A DNA stretch of 64,000 bases, taken from positions 2,046,001 through 2,110,000 of the forward strand of contig NZ_JADBEJ010000005.1 in NCBI RefSeq assembly GCF_014873915.1, given 5' to 3'. Origin of the DNA: Amycolatopsis roodepoortensis. Lineage in GTDB: Bacteria; Actinomycetota; Actinomycetes; Mycobacteriales; Pseudonocardiaceae. The notes beneath the pieces are model-generated. The model was not told where the DNA came from. It did no database searches and was given only the letters and a program-made list of their open reading frames with translations. Positions 7,859 through 15,924 of the stretch are shown here, piece after piece. The position numbers and the translations under genes were made by a program. Position 1 is the stretch's first letter. Every line of letters starts with the position of its first letter.

Positions 7859-9246
7859 CGGTCCGCACCTTCCGCGACGGGGATCTCGATGGTGAACCGC
7901 GCGCCTTCGCCGGGCGCGGTGTCGAGCAGGACACGGCCGCCGTGCGCCTCGGCGATCGCGGCCACGATCGCCAGGCCGAGCCCGGCGCCGTCGTCGCCGC
8001 TCGAGTTGCTGCCGCGTTTGAACCGTTCGAAGATCCGGCTTCTCGAATCCGGCGGGACACCCTCGCCGGTGTCGCGGACCCAGAGCCGCGCCGTCGTCGC
8101 GGTCACCTCGGAGCCGAGGGCGATCTCCTGGCCCGGAGCGGTGTGCCGGACGGCGTTGGAGACCAGTTGCAGCAACGCCTGCGCGAGCCGCTGGCCGTCC
8201 GCGCGGACCTTCACCTCGGCGACCGCGTCGAGCCGCCAGACGCGGTCGGCCAGCGGCCGCGATTTGGCGAGGGTCTCGACGGTGAGGTCGGCGAGGTCGG
8301 TCTCCCCAGGGGTGAGGAAATCCGGGTTGCCGGACTTCGCGAGGACCAGCAGATCGTCCACGATCCGTTGCATACGCCCGAGTTCGTCGAGGACCAGATG
8401 ACGGGTGGCGGCGTTCTCGCCGGGGTCTTCGCCCATCAGCTCGATATGGCCGCGGACGATGGTGATCGGCGTGCGCAGTTCGTGCCCGGCGTCGTCGATG
8501 AACTCGCGTTGCCCGGCGAAGGCGCTTTCGAGCCGGTCCAGCATCGTGTTGAAGGTGCGCCCGAGCGCGGCGACGTCGTCCGAGCCGCGGACCTCGATCC
8601 GGCGCGAAAGATCGGTCTCGCCGATCTGCTCGGCGGCCAGGCGGACCTCCCGCACCGGGGCGAGGATGCGCCCGGCGACCAGCCAGCCGATCAGCCCGGC
8701 CAGCACCAGCGCGGCCCCCGACATCGCGGCCATCACGCCGACGACGTCGTTGATCTCGCCGGCGGCGTGGTCGACGAACTCGACGATCACCAGCGCGCCG
8801 CGGCCCGGTGAGCCCTCGATGGTCACCGGGACGACGCCGTAGCGCGCGGATCCGACCGCGGTGGTGACCGTGCCGTACGCCGGGCTCGTCGCCCGGGACA
8901 GTTCCGCGACGAACTTCGGGTCGGTGTCGAGCCGGACCGGCGGCTCGATCGCGCTCCGCCTCGACGCGGCACCGTCGCTGATCGAGAAGAACGTCTCGTA
9001 CTTCTCGGGCAGGTTCCGTTCCAGGTGACGGCCGAGGACCGCCTCGACGGTGGCGGGCTGCCCGGCCGGGCGGGCGTCGGACGACGCGAGGAAGGCCCTG
9101 AGTTTTCCGGTCTCGTGGGCGATCTCGTTGTCGAGGCGCTGGTCCAGCTGGTTGTGCAGGACGGTGCGGGTGGCCAGCAGCGATCCGGAGAGCGCGAGCA
9201 GCACGACCAGCAGGACCCACGCGAGGATCCGGGCGCGGGCGCTCAC
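7855..9246 (-). CDS. sensor histidine kinase, HAMP type
   Basis: 463 residues. There is an N-terminal membrane segment (7-26), an extracytoplasmic sensor of about 140 residues, a second membrane segment (about 169-190), then a HAMP linker (ILAPVREVRLAAEQIGETDLS). The H box FIDDAGHELRTP holds phospho-acceptor His255. The N box QLVSNAVRHT, G1 DTGEGVP and G2 GAGLGLAIV complete the HATPase. It partners with the regulator encoded downstream. The start overlaps nothing; the acidic secreted protein gene ends 10 nt upstream, so the three genes are probably one transcript. The stimulus is unknown, but the context suggests an envelope or ion/phosphate signal. Confidence 0.95.
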   Translation of the reverse strand: MSARARILAWVLLVVLLALSGSLLATRTVLHNQLDQRLDNEIAHETGKLRAFLASSDARPAGQPATVEAVLGRHLERNLPEKYETFFSISDGAASRRSAIEPPVRLDTDPKFVAELSRATSPAYGTVTTAVGSARYGVVPVTIEGSPGRGALVIVEFVDHAAGEINDVVGVMAAMSGAALVLAGLIGWLVAGRILAPVREVRLAAEQIGETDLSRRIEVRGSDDVAALGRTFNTMLDRLESAFAGQREFIDDAGHELRTPITIVRGHIELMGEDPGENAATRHLVLDELGRMQRIVDDLLVLAKSGNPDFLTPGETDLADLTVETLAKSRPLADRVWRLDAVAEVKVRADGQRLAQALLQLVSNAVRHTAPGQEIALGSEVTATTARLWVRDTGEGVPPDSRSRIFERFKRGSNSSGDDGAGLGLAIVAAIAEAHGGRVLLDTAPGEGARFTIEIPVAEGADR

Positions 9247-9255
9247 CGGCCCGGC

Positions 9256-9516
9256 TCAGTCGTCGAGGTCGAAGTGGTCATCGGCGTCATCAGGGTCATC
9301 ATCGACGTCGTCGTCGTGCCCGGCCAGCCGGGGCGGGACGACGGCGGGCGGCGCCCCCGCTTCACCCGGGCCGGTGACGGCCTGCCCGGCCGGGGCGACC
9401 ACCGCCGGGCCGAGGTCGGGTGGCGAGGCCGCGGTGGCCGCGATGACGGCGAACGTGCCGGCGGTCGCCACCACCACGGCGGCGCCCCCGGCCAGGACGA
9501 TGATTCGGACTCGCAT
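9256..9516 (-). CDS. small acidic secreted protein, first gene of the two-component operon
   Basis: 86 residues from ATG 9516. A signal-anchor-like N-terminus (VRIIVLAGGAAVVVATAG) is followed by a Pro/Gly/Ala linker. The last 20 residues are almost all Asp (DDDVDDDPDDADDHFDLDD). Such a tail could bind divalent cations or a basic sensor domain, so a role as accessory or inhibitor of the kinase is a fair inference; no family is recognised. An operator-like repeat lies 32-62 nt upstream of the start. Confidence 0.65.
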   Translation of the reverse strand: MRVRIIVLAGGAAVVVATAGTFAVIAATAASPPDLGPAVVAPAGQAVTGPGEAGAPPAVVPPRLAGHDDDVDDDPDDADDHFDLDD

Positions 9517-9547
9517 ACCAGCCAGGCTGCCCGGCGCGGGTGAGTCA

Positions 9548-9578
9548 CCGATGAGGGCTCGATGAGAACTTTCTCATC
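9548..9578 (-). promoter_or_regulatory. response-regulator operator candidate before the two-component operon
   Basis: GATGAG words are repeated with an 11-bp period (ATGAGGGCTCG/ATGAGAACT) and the block ends in the palindrome CGATGAGAA-CT-TTCTCATCG (9560-9579). It matches the block at 7167-7197 at 24 of 31 positions and has the same 62-nt distance to its gene start, which suggests autoregulation. Confidence 0.55.
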
Positions 9579-9589
9579 GAGGCTCCCCG

Positions 9590-10408
9590 TCACTTGAACG
9601 CTGCCGCGTTCCGCGCCGCCCAGTCGGCGAAGGTGCGCCCCGGCCTTCCGAGCACCTTCTCGACGTCGGGGCTCACCCGCGCTTCGTCCTCGGTCGGCTT
9701 GCCGAGGATCGAAAGCGTGGCCTCCACGACCACCGGTGGCATGAACTCCGACATCGCGGCGCGAGCCTCGTCTTCGCTCAGTTCGGTGAACCGCAGCGGC
9801 TCGCCGAGCGCGTCGCCGAGATCCGCCGCCTGCCGCCTGGGCGAGATGGGCTCGGGTCCGGTGAGCACGTAGGTCCGGCCGTGGTGGCCGGGTTCGGTCA
9901 GCACGGCCGCCGCGACGTCGGCGATGTCCGCCGGGTCGATCACGGGCAGCGCGACGTCGCCGAACGGCGCGGCGACGACCCGATCGGCCCGGATCGCCGG
10001 CGCCCACTGGAAGGCGTTCGACGCGAAGCCGCCCGGCCGCAGCACTGTCCACTTCGGACTCGCCGCCTTGACCGCCTCCTCGAACGCGGGCGCGTGCCGC
10101 CCGGTCCCGACCCCCTGGGACGACAGGAGCACGATCCCGGCGTCACCGGCGGCCGCGACGACCTCCGCGACATCGCCGCCCGCGGCCATGAATTCCCCCG
10201 ACGTCAGAAGGAAAACCCGGTCCGCTCCGGCGAAGACCTCGTTCAGTCCTTCGGTCCGGGCGAGATCGGCCCGCACGGTCCGCACGCCCTCCGGCACGTC
10301 CGACGGCGAGATCCGGCGCGACACCGCCGTCACCTCTTCTCCCGCGGTGACAAGGTTTTCCACCAGCAGCCGTCCGACGTTCCCGGTCGCTCCGGTCACC
10401 ACGATCAT
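9590..10408 (-). CDS. NmrA-like NAD(P)-binding protein
   Basis: 272 residues. ATG 10408 is chosen over GTG 10414 because GAGGAG lies 5 nt before the ATG and runs into the GTG. The Rossmann start is IVVTGATGNVGRLL; the atypical SDR core has VFLLTSG, LLSSQGVG, then WTVLRPGGFASNAFQW and ADIADVAAAVL, all as in NmrA/NAD(P)H-binding quinone-reductase-like proteins (QOR2 group). It is cytoplasmic and probably redox-sensing or a quinone/aldehyde reductase. It is divergent from the CoA-transferase gene; a TAGGTACCTA palindrome sits between them. Confidence 0.85.
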   Translation of the reverse strand: MIVVTGATGNVGRLLVENLVTAGEEVTAVSRRISPSDVPEGVRTVRADLARTEGLNEVFAGADRVFLLTSGEFMAAGGDVAEVVAAAGDAGIVLLSSQGVGTGRHAPAFEEAVKAASPKWTVLRPGGFASNAFQWAPAIRADRVVAAPFGDVALPVIDPADIADVAAAVLTEPGHHGRTYVLTGPEPISPRRQAADLGDALGEPLRFTELSEDEARAAMSEFMPPVVVEATLSILGKPTEDEARVSPDVEKVLGRPGRTFADWAARNAAAFK

Positions 10409-10465
10409 GATCACTCCTCGGCTCGCGTTTCGTTGACGCGACCGAAGCTACCTTCCTGGCGATAG

Positions 10466-10475
10466 TAGGTACCTA
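10466..10475. promoter_or_regulatory. TAGGTACCTA palindrome in divergent promoter region
   Basis: A perfect 10-bp palindrome lies between the starts at 10408 and 10546. Similar GTA/TAC palindromes are typical of HxlR-type regulators that often flank NmrA-like genes, but no such regulator is encoded next to it. Confidence 0.4.
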
Positions 10476-10545
10476 GAGGAAAGTAATGGGTTCGTGAGCG
10501 CGATCACAACTTCGCGGGCGGGACCGTCCGCTTAGGGTCGGGCCC

Positions 10546-11691
10546 ATGCCCGAAACCGCACTCGGCCCGCTACGCGTCCTCGACTTCTCGCGGGTGCTCG
10601 CCGGCCCGTTCGCCACGATGCTGCTGGCCGACCTCGGCGCCACGGTGATCAAGGTCGAGCGGCCGGGCACCGGCGACGACACCCGCAGCTGGGGTCCGCC
10701 CTACGACGCCGCGGGTCAGGCGACGTACTTCCAGTCGGTGAACCGGAACAAGACGAGTGTGGCGCTGGACCTCGGCGATCCGGACCACCTCGCCAAGGCC
10801 CGCGCGCTCGCCCTGGAGGCCGACGTCGTGGTCGAGAACTTCCGGCCCGGCGTGATGGAGCGGCTCGGGCTCGGCCCGGAGGTCCTGCTGGCGGCGAACC
10901 CCGGTCTCGTCCTTTGCTCCATCACGGGTTTCGGCTCCGGCGGCGGCGCCGCGCTGCCCGGTTACGACCTGCTCATCCAGGCCGTCGGCGGGCTGATGAG
11001 CATCACCGGCGACCCGGCGGGCGAGCCGCAGAAGGTGGGCGTCGCGCTCGTCGACGTCCTGGCCGGGCTGTTCGCGAGCGTCGGCATCCTCGCCGCGCTG
11101 CGCCATCGCGACCGGACCGGGCAGGGGCAGCGGGTCGAGATCGACCTGCTGTCGAGCCTGCTCGCGGCGCTGGTCAATCAGGGCAGCGCCTACACCTCGG
11201 GCGGGACGGTCCCGGCGCGGATGGGCAACCGGCATCCCAGTATCGCGCCCTACGAGCTCGTCCCCTGCGCCGATCACGAACTCGCGCTCGCGGTCGGCAA
11301 CGACCGGCAGTTCGCGGTGTTGTGCGAGGTCATCGGGCTGCCGGAGCTCGCGGACGACGCCAGGTTCGCGACCAATCCGGCGCGCGTCGAGCATCGGGCC
11401 GGACTCCGCGCGCTGCTCGAAGACCACTTCGGCAAGCGTCCGGCGGCCGAGTGGGCGGCGGAGCTGAGCGCGGCCGGGGTGCCCGCCGGGGAGGTCAACG
11501 ACGTCGCGGGCGCGTTCGCGCTGGCCGAACGGCTCGGGCTGAGCCCGACGGTCGATCTCCCGCGGCCCGACGGCACCTCCGTGCGGCTGACCCGCAACCC
11601 GATCGGGTTGTCGGCGACGCCGCCGCGCTACGAGACCGCGCCGCCGGACGACCCCGGCCAACTCACCCTTCCCTTTCCCGGCTGGAGCTGA
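10546..11691 (+). CDS. CaiB/BaiF family (class III) CoA-transferase
   Basis: 381 residues, the usual family length. The N-terminus LRVLDFSRVLAGPFATMLLADLGA is the CoA-binding Rossmann half, followed by VIKVERP and NRNKTSVALDL. The catalytic Asp is expected at residue 170, in VALVDVLAG, the position equivalent to Asp169 of formyl-CoA transferase. It moves CoA between carboxylic acids; the substrate cannot be read from sequence (carnitine, succinyl, oxalate and methylacyl-CoA racemase relatives are all near). It appears to be single-gene, 58 nt before a monooxygenase of unrelated type. Confidence 0.93.
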   Translation: MPETALGPLRVLDFSRVLAGPFATMLLADLGATVIKVERPGTGDDTRSWGPPYDAAGQATYFQSVNRNKTSVALDLGDPDHLAKARALALEADVVVENFRPGVMERLGLGPEVLLAANPGLVLCSITGFGSGGGAALPGYDLLIQAVGGLMSITGDPAGEPQKVGVALVDVLAGLFASVGILAALRHRDRTGQGQRVEIDLLSSLLAALVNQGSAYTSGGTVPARMGNRHPSIAPYELVPCADHELALAVGNDRQFAVLCEVIGLPELADDARFATNPARVEHRAGLRALLEDHFGKRPAAEWAAELSAAGVPAGEVNDVAGAFALAERLGLSPTVDLPRPDGTSVRLTRNPIGLSATPPRYETAPPDDPGQLTLPFPGWS

Positions 11692-11749
11692 CGGGAAGCC
11701 GTCAGCGGGCTGTCAGTGCTTCGTCAACACCGGCCGCGAAGCTCCGGGC

Positions 11750-12913
11750 ATGACGAACAGGACAGCCCTCATTTCCGGCGCCAGCATCGCCGGGCCCGCC
11801 CTCGCCTTCTGGCTCACCCGTCAGGGCTACGCGGTCACCGTCGTCGAGCGGTCGCCGGAACTCCGCACCGGCGGCCAGGCGGTCGACTTCAAGGGCGCCA
11901 CCCACCGCTTCGTGCTGGAGCGGATGGGCGTCCTCGACGAGATCCGCCGTCAGCAGACCGGCGGGCTCGACCAGACCATCGTCGACGCCGAGGGACGGCC
12001 GCTCGCCGTCCTTCCCGGCGAGTTCACCGGCGGCGACGTCGAGATCCGGCGCGGCGACCTGGCACGGATCCTCCACGAACGGACCGAGCGGGACTGCGAG
12101 TACGTCTTCGGCGACTCCATCGCTTCGCTGACCGAGACGGCCGAAGGCGTCGACGTCACCTTCAAACACGGCGCCCCGAGACGCTTCGACCTCGTCTTCG
12201 GCGCGGACGGCATCCACTCCACCGTGCGACGGCTGGCGTTCGGCCCGGAAGCGGACTACGTGAAGCACCTCGGTCACTACTACGCGCTGGTCGAGACCGA
12301 CGAGACCGACGGCGGTCCCGCGGTGATGTACAACGAGCCCGGCCGGATGGCGGCCACCGGCGGGCCCAAGGCGAACGCGTTCTTCGTGTTCGCCTCCCCC
12401 GAGCTCCGCTACGACCGGTACGACCTCGAGCAGCAGAAGGAGATCTTGACCACCGCGTTCGACGGCGGCGGCTGGCGGCTGCCCGAACTGATGGAGATGG
12501 TGAAACGCTCGGACGACGTCTACCTGGACGCGATCGCCCGGGTCACGATGGACGGCTACTCCACCGGGCGTGTCGCTCTCCTCGGCGACGCGGCGTACGG
12601 CAACACCCTGGCAGGCTTCGGCAGCGGGCTCGCCGTCGTGGCGGCGTACGTCATCGCGGGCGAGCTGGCCGCGGCCAACGGCGACCACGAACTCGCCTTC
12701 CGCCGGTACGACGAGAAGTTCCTCCGCTACGCCAAGGTGACCCGCAACGCCAACGCCGGCCCGTTCCTCGCGCCGCCGACGAACCTGCGGATCAAGCTGC
12801 GCGACCAGATGTTCCGGCGGCGGCTCCTGCTGCGCTTGATGCTGTGGATGACCGACAAGCTGGCCACCGACATCACCCTCGACGAGTACCCCGCGCTCGC
12901 CCGGCAGTGCTGA
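11750..12913 (+). CDS. FAD-dependent monooxygenase (class A, TetX/PHBH-like)
   Basis: 387 residues. The N-terminal dinucleotide fold is ALISGASIAGPALAFWLTRQGY. The mid-protein DG motif is FGADGIHSTVRR (about 150-160) and the GD motif is VALLGDAAYGNTLAGFGSGLA (about 278-298), so all three fingerprints of single-component flavin hydroxylases are present. It probably hydroxylates an aromatic or a drug-like molecule with NAD(P)H and O2. TetX-like tetracycline inactivation is one family activity but cannot be assigned. A MarR regulator gene converges on it 11 nt downstream, which hints at inducible detoxification. Confidence 0.92.
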   Translation: MTNRTALISGASIAGPALAFWLTRQGYAVTVVERSPELRTGGQAVDFKGATHRFVLERMGVLDEIRRQQTGGLDQTIVDAEGRPLAVLPGEFTGGDVEIRRGDLARILHERTERDCEYVFGDSIASLTETAEGVDVTFKHGAPRRFDLVFGADGIHSTVRRLAFGPEADYVKHLGHYYALVETDETDGGPAVMYNEPGRMAATGGPKANAFFVFASPELRYDRYDLEQQKEILTTAFDGGGWRLPELMEMVKRSDDVYLDAIARVTMDGYSTGRVALLGDAAYGNTLAGFGSGLAVVAAYVIAGELAAANGDHELAFRRYDEKFLRYAKVTRNANAGPFLAPPTNLRIKLRDQMFRRRLLLRLMLWMTDKLATDITLDEYPALARQC

Positions 12914-12924
12914 TTCAGAGATTC

Positions 12925-13398
12925 TCAGAGTGGCGGCGCGGCACCGTGGCCGCGTACGTCCCCGGCCCCGTGCTCGGCGACCTGGAGCAGCAGCCCCGCC
13001 GCCACACGCACGATCTCCCGTTCGGCGGGGGTCAGCGCTTCGCCGAGCGCACTGGCCAGCCAGCGGTTGCCGTCACGCACATGCTCTCGCAGGGCTTCGC
13101 AGCCCACCTCGGTGATGGCGATCCGCTGGGCCCGCCGATCGTGTTCGTCGGGGCGCCGCGCCACCCGGCCTTCCGCTTCGAGCGCGTTCAGGACCCTGGT
13201 CAGGGACTGCGGCTGCAGTCCCTCGATCGCGGCGAGCGCGCTGACGGTCAGCGGACCGCTGTGCCGCAGGTTCGCCAGCACCGACGCGGCCAGCCTGCTC
13301 AGGCTGTGGCCTTCGCCGGGCTGTTCGGCCCGGAGTCGCGACGACAACCGCGAAACGGCCCAGCGCACCGCTTCGGCGGTCTGCGTGGCTTCACTCAC
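12925..13398 (-). CDS. MarR-family transcriptional regulator
   Basis: 157 residues from GTG 13398. The winged helix is clear: SRLAASVLANLRHSGPLTVSALAAIEGLQPQSLTRVL, then the wing DEHDRRAQRIAITEVG. Dimerisation helices flank it. Such proteins repress efflux or detoxification genes and release DNA on binding phenolic ligands. It is divergent from the ABC-2 permease gene with 76 nt between start codons, so that gene is the likely target, and it converges on the flavin monooxygenase gene. Confidence 0.93.
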   Translation of the reverse strand: MSEATQTAEAVRWAVSRLSSRLRAEQPGEGHSLSRLAASVLANLRHSGPLTVSALAAIEGLQPQSLTRVLNALEAEGRVARRPDEHDRRAQRIAITEVGCEALREHVRDGNRWLASALGEALTPAEREIVRVAAGLLLQVAEHGAGDVRGHGAAPPL

Positions 13399-13446
13399 GA
13401 TACAACGCTATCACTTAGCTATCCTTCACAAACCGCAGGAGAAGTT

Positions 13447-13461
13447 GCTTAATAATAAAGC
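13447..13461. promoter_or_regulatory. AT-rich inverted repeat in marR/permease intergenic region
   Basis: GCTT-AATAATA-AAGC lies 13 nt before the permease ATG in an otherwise GC-rich genome. An AT-rich palindrome between a MarR gene and its divergent neighbour is a likely operator overlapping a promoter; the arms are short. Confidence 0.35.
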
Positions 13462-13474
13462 GTAAGCTTTGTAT

Positions 13475-14248
13475 ATGGCTCCGAGTCCGTGGCGAGTGTT
13501 CTGGGGTCTGCTGGAACACGATCTGCTCATCACCCGAAAGCAGCTCGGCGGGGTGCTGGCGCAGGTGCTCATGCAACCCCTGCTGATGCTCCTGGTGTTC
13601 GGGAAGGTCCTCGGCGCGCTCGGCTACACCCCGCCCGGTTACGCGCGGCTGCTGCTGCCCGGTCTCGTGGCGCTGAACGCCTTCTTCGCCGCCGCCCAGA
13701 ACGCGTCCTTCCCGCTCGCCATGGAATTCGCCACCCGCACCATCGAAAACAGGCTTCGGGCGCCCGTGGGTCTCGGCTGGATCGTCGTCGAGCGGATCGT
13801 CGCGGCGGCGTCGCGGGGACTGGTCACGGCCGTGCTCATGGTCCCGGTCGGCGCGCTCGTGCTCGGTGAGCTGTCCTGGCGGGTGGCCGGCCTCCCGGCG
13901 GCACTGGGCTACACCGTGCTCGGCGCGCTGGCGGGCGGCGCGGCCGGGGTGACGATCGGCTCACTCGTCTCCCCCACCCGGATCGGGATCACCTTCTCGC
14001 TCGTGATGCCACCGCTGCTGTTCACCGGTTCCGCCCAGTTCCCCTTTCCCGACCTCGCCGCCGTCCCTTGGTTCCGGGCGTTGTGCGCGCTGAATCCGAT
14101 GACCTACGTCAGCGAGGGCCTGCGTGGAGCGCTGACGCCGCAGATCGTTCACCTCCCCGGGTGGCTGTGCGCGCTCGCGCTGGCCTTCGCGTTGGCCGTG
14201 TTCACCCCCGCGGGTCTGTTGGCGTTCCGACGGCGGGCCATCACCTGA
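13475..14248 (+). CDS. ABC-2 type transporter permease
   Basis: 257 residues with about six hydrophobic segments. The ABC-2 signature is near the end: LNPMTYVSEGLRGAL, after LLFTGSAQFPF. Such permeases work with a separate ATPase to export drugs or lipids (DrrB-like). No ATPase gene is next to it, so the partner is encoded elsewhere or the system is incomplete. ATG 13475 has no close ribosome site (AGGAG is about 30 nt upstream), so the mRNA may be leaderless. Divergence from marR points to inducible export. Confidence 0.9.
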   Translation: MAPSPWRVFWGLLEHDLLITRKQLGGVLAQVLMQPLLMLLVFGKVLGALGYTPPGYARLLLPGLVALNAFFAAAQNASFPLAMEFATRTIENRLRAPVGLGWIVVERIVAAASRGLVTAVLMVPVGALVLGELSWRVAGLPAALGYTVLGALAGGAAGVTIGSLVSPTRIGITFSLVMPPLLFTGSAQFPFPDLAAVPWFRALCALNPMTYVSEGLRGALTPQIVHLPGWLCALALAFALAVFTPAGLLAFRRRAIT

Positions 14249-14394
14249 CTTCGGCGTGCGCGGCCCTCGACGGCGTGGTCGGCTGGACGAAGTTTCCCGC
14301 GTGACGTTTCCGGGGAAGCCGTGTCTTACGGGTGTCACCGCAGGCAGGTGATGGAAGGGAGCTTCGGCATGGCGGCACTGCACAGGTGCGCTCG

Positions 14395-14976
14395 ATGACG
14401 ACTTCGGCGAGAACCGAACCGCTCGCGGCCGGCGAGACCGTGCTGGACGACGCGACGTTGGTCGCGCGCGCCCGCGACGGCGAGATCCGGGCGTACGAAC
14501 AGCTCGTCCTGCGGTCCCAGGGGCCGATGTACCGGCTGGCGCTGCGGATGCTCGGGAACAAAGGGGACGCCGAGGACGTCGTCCAGGAGGTGTTCCTCGT
14601 CGCCTGGCGGCGGCTCGACCAGTTGCAGGAGGACGCGGCGTTCGTCGGCTGGCTCTACCGGATGACGACCAACCGGTGCCTGAACGTGATCCGCGCCAGG
14701 AAGCCGGTGGCCGACGTCGAGCTCGACCAGCAGGAGTCCGCCGGTTCGGCGGGGCGGCCGGAGCGCGCGGCGGAGACGAGCGCGCAGATGACGGCGCTGA
14801 CCGGGGCGTTGGACGAGCTGACCGCCGAGCAACGGGCTTGCTGGCTGTTGCGCGAGGTCCACGGCCGCTCCTACGAGGACATCGCGAAGGCGATCGGGGC
14901 GACCCCCACCGCGGTGCGCGGACGCATCGCGCGAGCACGAGCACAGTTGGCGGAGGTGATGGCGCCATGGCGATGA
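14395..14976 (+). CDS. ECF-type RNA polymerase sigma factor
   Basis: 193 residues from ATG 14395; an in-frame ATG-less extension upstream is less likely. Region 2 reads YEQLVLRSQGPMYRLALRMLGNKGDAEDVVQEVFLVAWRRL, region 4 LTAEQRACWLLREVHGRSYEDIAKAIGATPTAVRGRIARARAQL when read in parts. No SnoaL-like C-terminal extension. It recruits RNA polymerase to stress promoters. The next gene overlaps it by 10 bp and carries a zinc anti-sigma signature, so this is a sigma/anti-sigma pair in one operon with Gls24-type envelope-stress genes. Confidence 0.95.
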   Translation: MTTSARTEPLAAGETVLDDATLVARARDGEIRAYEQLVLRSQGPMYRLALRMLGNKGDAEDVVQEVFLVAWRRLDQLQEDAAFVGWLYRMTTNRCLNVIRARKPVADVELDQQESAGSAGRPERAAETSAQMTALTGALDELTAEQRACWLLREVHGRSYEDIAKAIGATPTAVRGRIARARAQLAEVMAPWR

Positions 14977-15533
14977 ACCACGCGACCCGGGACTACCTGC
15001 TGCCGTGCGGCCGTGATGTGGAACAGATCTGGGACCGGCTCGACGAGGTCGACGCCGGCCGGGCGGACCAGCACGAACTCGACTGCCCGCACTGCCGGGC
15101 GACCCGTGAAAGCCTCCGGGTGCTGCGCGGGCTGACCAGGGAACTGGCCGAGGACGACGCCGAGCCGTCGCCGGATCTCACCAGCCGGATCATGTCCGCG
15201 ATCCGCGCCGAGGTGCGGCGCCGGGAGCTGGTGCCGCTGGCCAGCCCGGAGCCGGGCGAGGTGCAGGTGAGCGATCAGGCGGTGGCGGCGGTGCTGCGGT
15301 TCGCCGCGGACTCCGTGGACGGTGTCCGCGCGCGGCGGTGCCGGGTCCACCGGTCGGATGAAGACGCCGACCCGCTGGCCGTGAACGTGGAACTGCACCT
15401 GGCGATCGCGCATGATTTCGACGGTGACTCGCTGGAAGTGGTCCGTGAACGGGTCACGGCGGCGGCCGGAGCCAGAGTGGGGCTCCGGCTGGCCCGGCTG
15501 GATCTGACGGTGGAGGACATCTATGACGCGTGA
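14967..15533 (+). CDS. zinc anti-sigma factor fused to a Gls24-like domain
   Basis: 188 residues from ATG 14967 with GGAGGTG 8 nt upstream. The N-terminus has the ZAS-type motif HELDCPHC (His-x3-Cys-x2-Cys, about residues 36-43), preceded by CGRDVEQIWDRLDEVDAG. The C-terminal 90 residues (VSDQAVAAVLRFAADSVDGVRARRC ... LTVEDIY in pieces) look like an Asp23/Gls24 domain, matching the product of the next gene. There is no membrane segment, so it is a cytoplasmic anti-sigma factor, possibly redox-sensitive through its cysteines. The fusion ties sigma control to the Gls24 proteins. Confidence 0.8.
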   Translation: MAMNHATRDYLLPCGRDVEQIWDRLDEVDAGRADQHELDCPHCRATRESLRVLRGLTRELAEDDAEPSPDLTSRIMSAIRAEVRRRELVPLASPEPGEVQVSDQAVAAVLRFAADSVDGVRARRCRVHRSDEDADPLAVNVELHLAIAHDFDGDSLEVVRERVTAAAGARVGLRLARLDLTVEDIYDA

Positions 15534-15924
15534 GCAGGCCCCGGCCAGGCCACTGACCGAAACGGTGATCTCCCCGCCGGTGATCGCGGCGGTCGCCGCG
15601 CACGCCGCGGCCCAGGTCCCCGGCGTGGTCCGCCTGGAACCCGGGCTGCGCGGCCTGGCCGGTTCGCTGACCCGGATCGCGCGGCAGCGGATCAAGGGCC
15701 TCGAACCGGCGCCGACGGAAGGGGTCCGCGCGTTCGTCGAGCACGATCCGCCGGACGTCCGGGTGGAGATCGACCTCTCCCTCTCCGGGCTGGACCAGGC
15801 CGCGGCGACGGCACAGGCGGTGCAGCGTGCCGTCGGCAAGGCGGTCACCGAGGCGACCGGGCTCACCCCGTCGGCCGTCTCGGTGTCCATTTTGGACATC
15901 GAAATCCGTGGAGGACTGTTGTGA
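15523..15924 (+). CDS. Asp23/Gls24 family envelope stress response protein
   Basis: 133 residues from ATG 15523 with GGAGG upstream, overlapping the previous gene by 11 bp. The fold is marked by VISPPVIAAVAAHAAAQVPGVV at the start, a central VRVEIDLSLSG strand, and VQRAVGKAVTEATGLTPSAVSVSILDIEI at the end. In Firmicutes and actinomycetes such proteins coat the inner face of the membrane under envelope or alkaline stress. Operon position suggests it is a target, and maybe a sensor partner, of the sigma/anti-sigma pair. Confidence 0.9.
   Translation: MTREQAPARPLTETVISPPVIAAVAAHAAAQVPGVVRLEPGLRGLAGSLTRIARQRIKGLEPAPTEGVRAFVEHDPPDVRVEIDLSLSGLDQAAATAQAVQRAVGKAVTEATGLTPSAVSVSILDIEIRGGLL

Noticed and set aside
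7196..9220. A long frame fusing the response regulator to upstream sequence
   Set aside because: The upstream part is an out-of-frame reading of the histidine kinase; GTG 7858 with the 4-nt overlap is the proper start.
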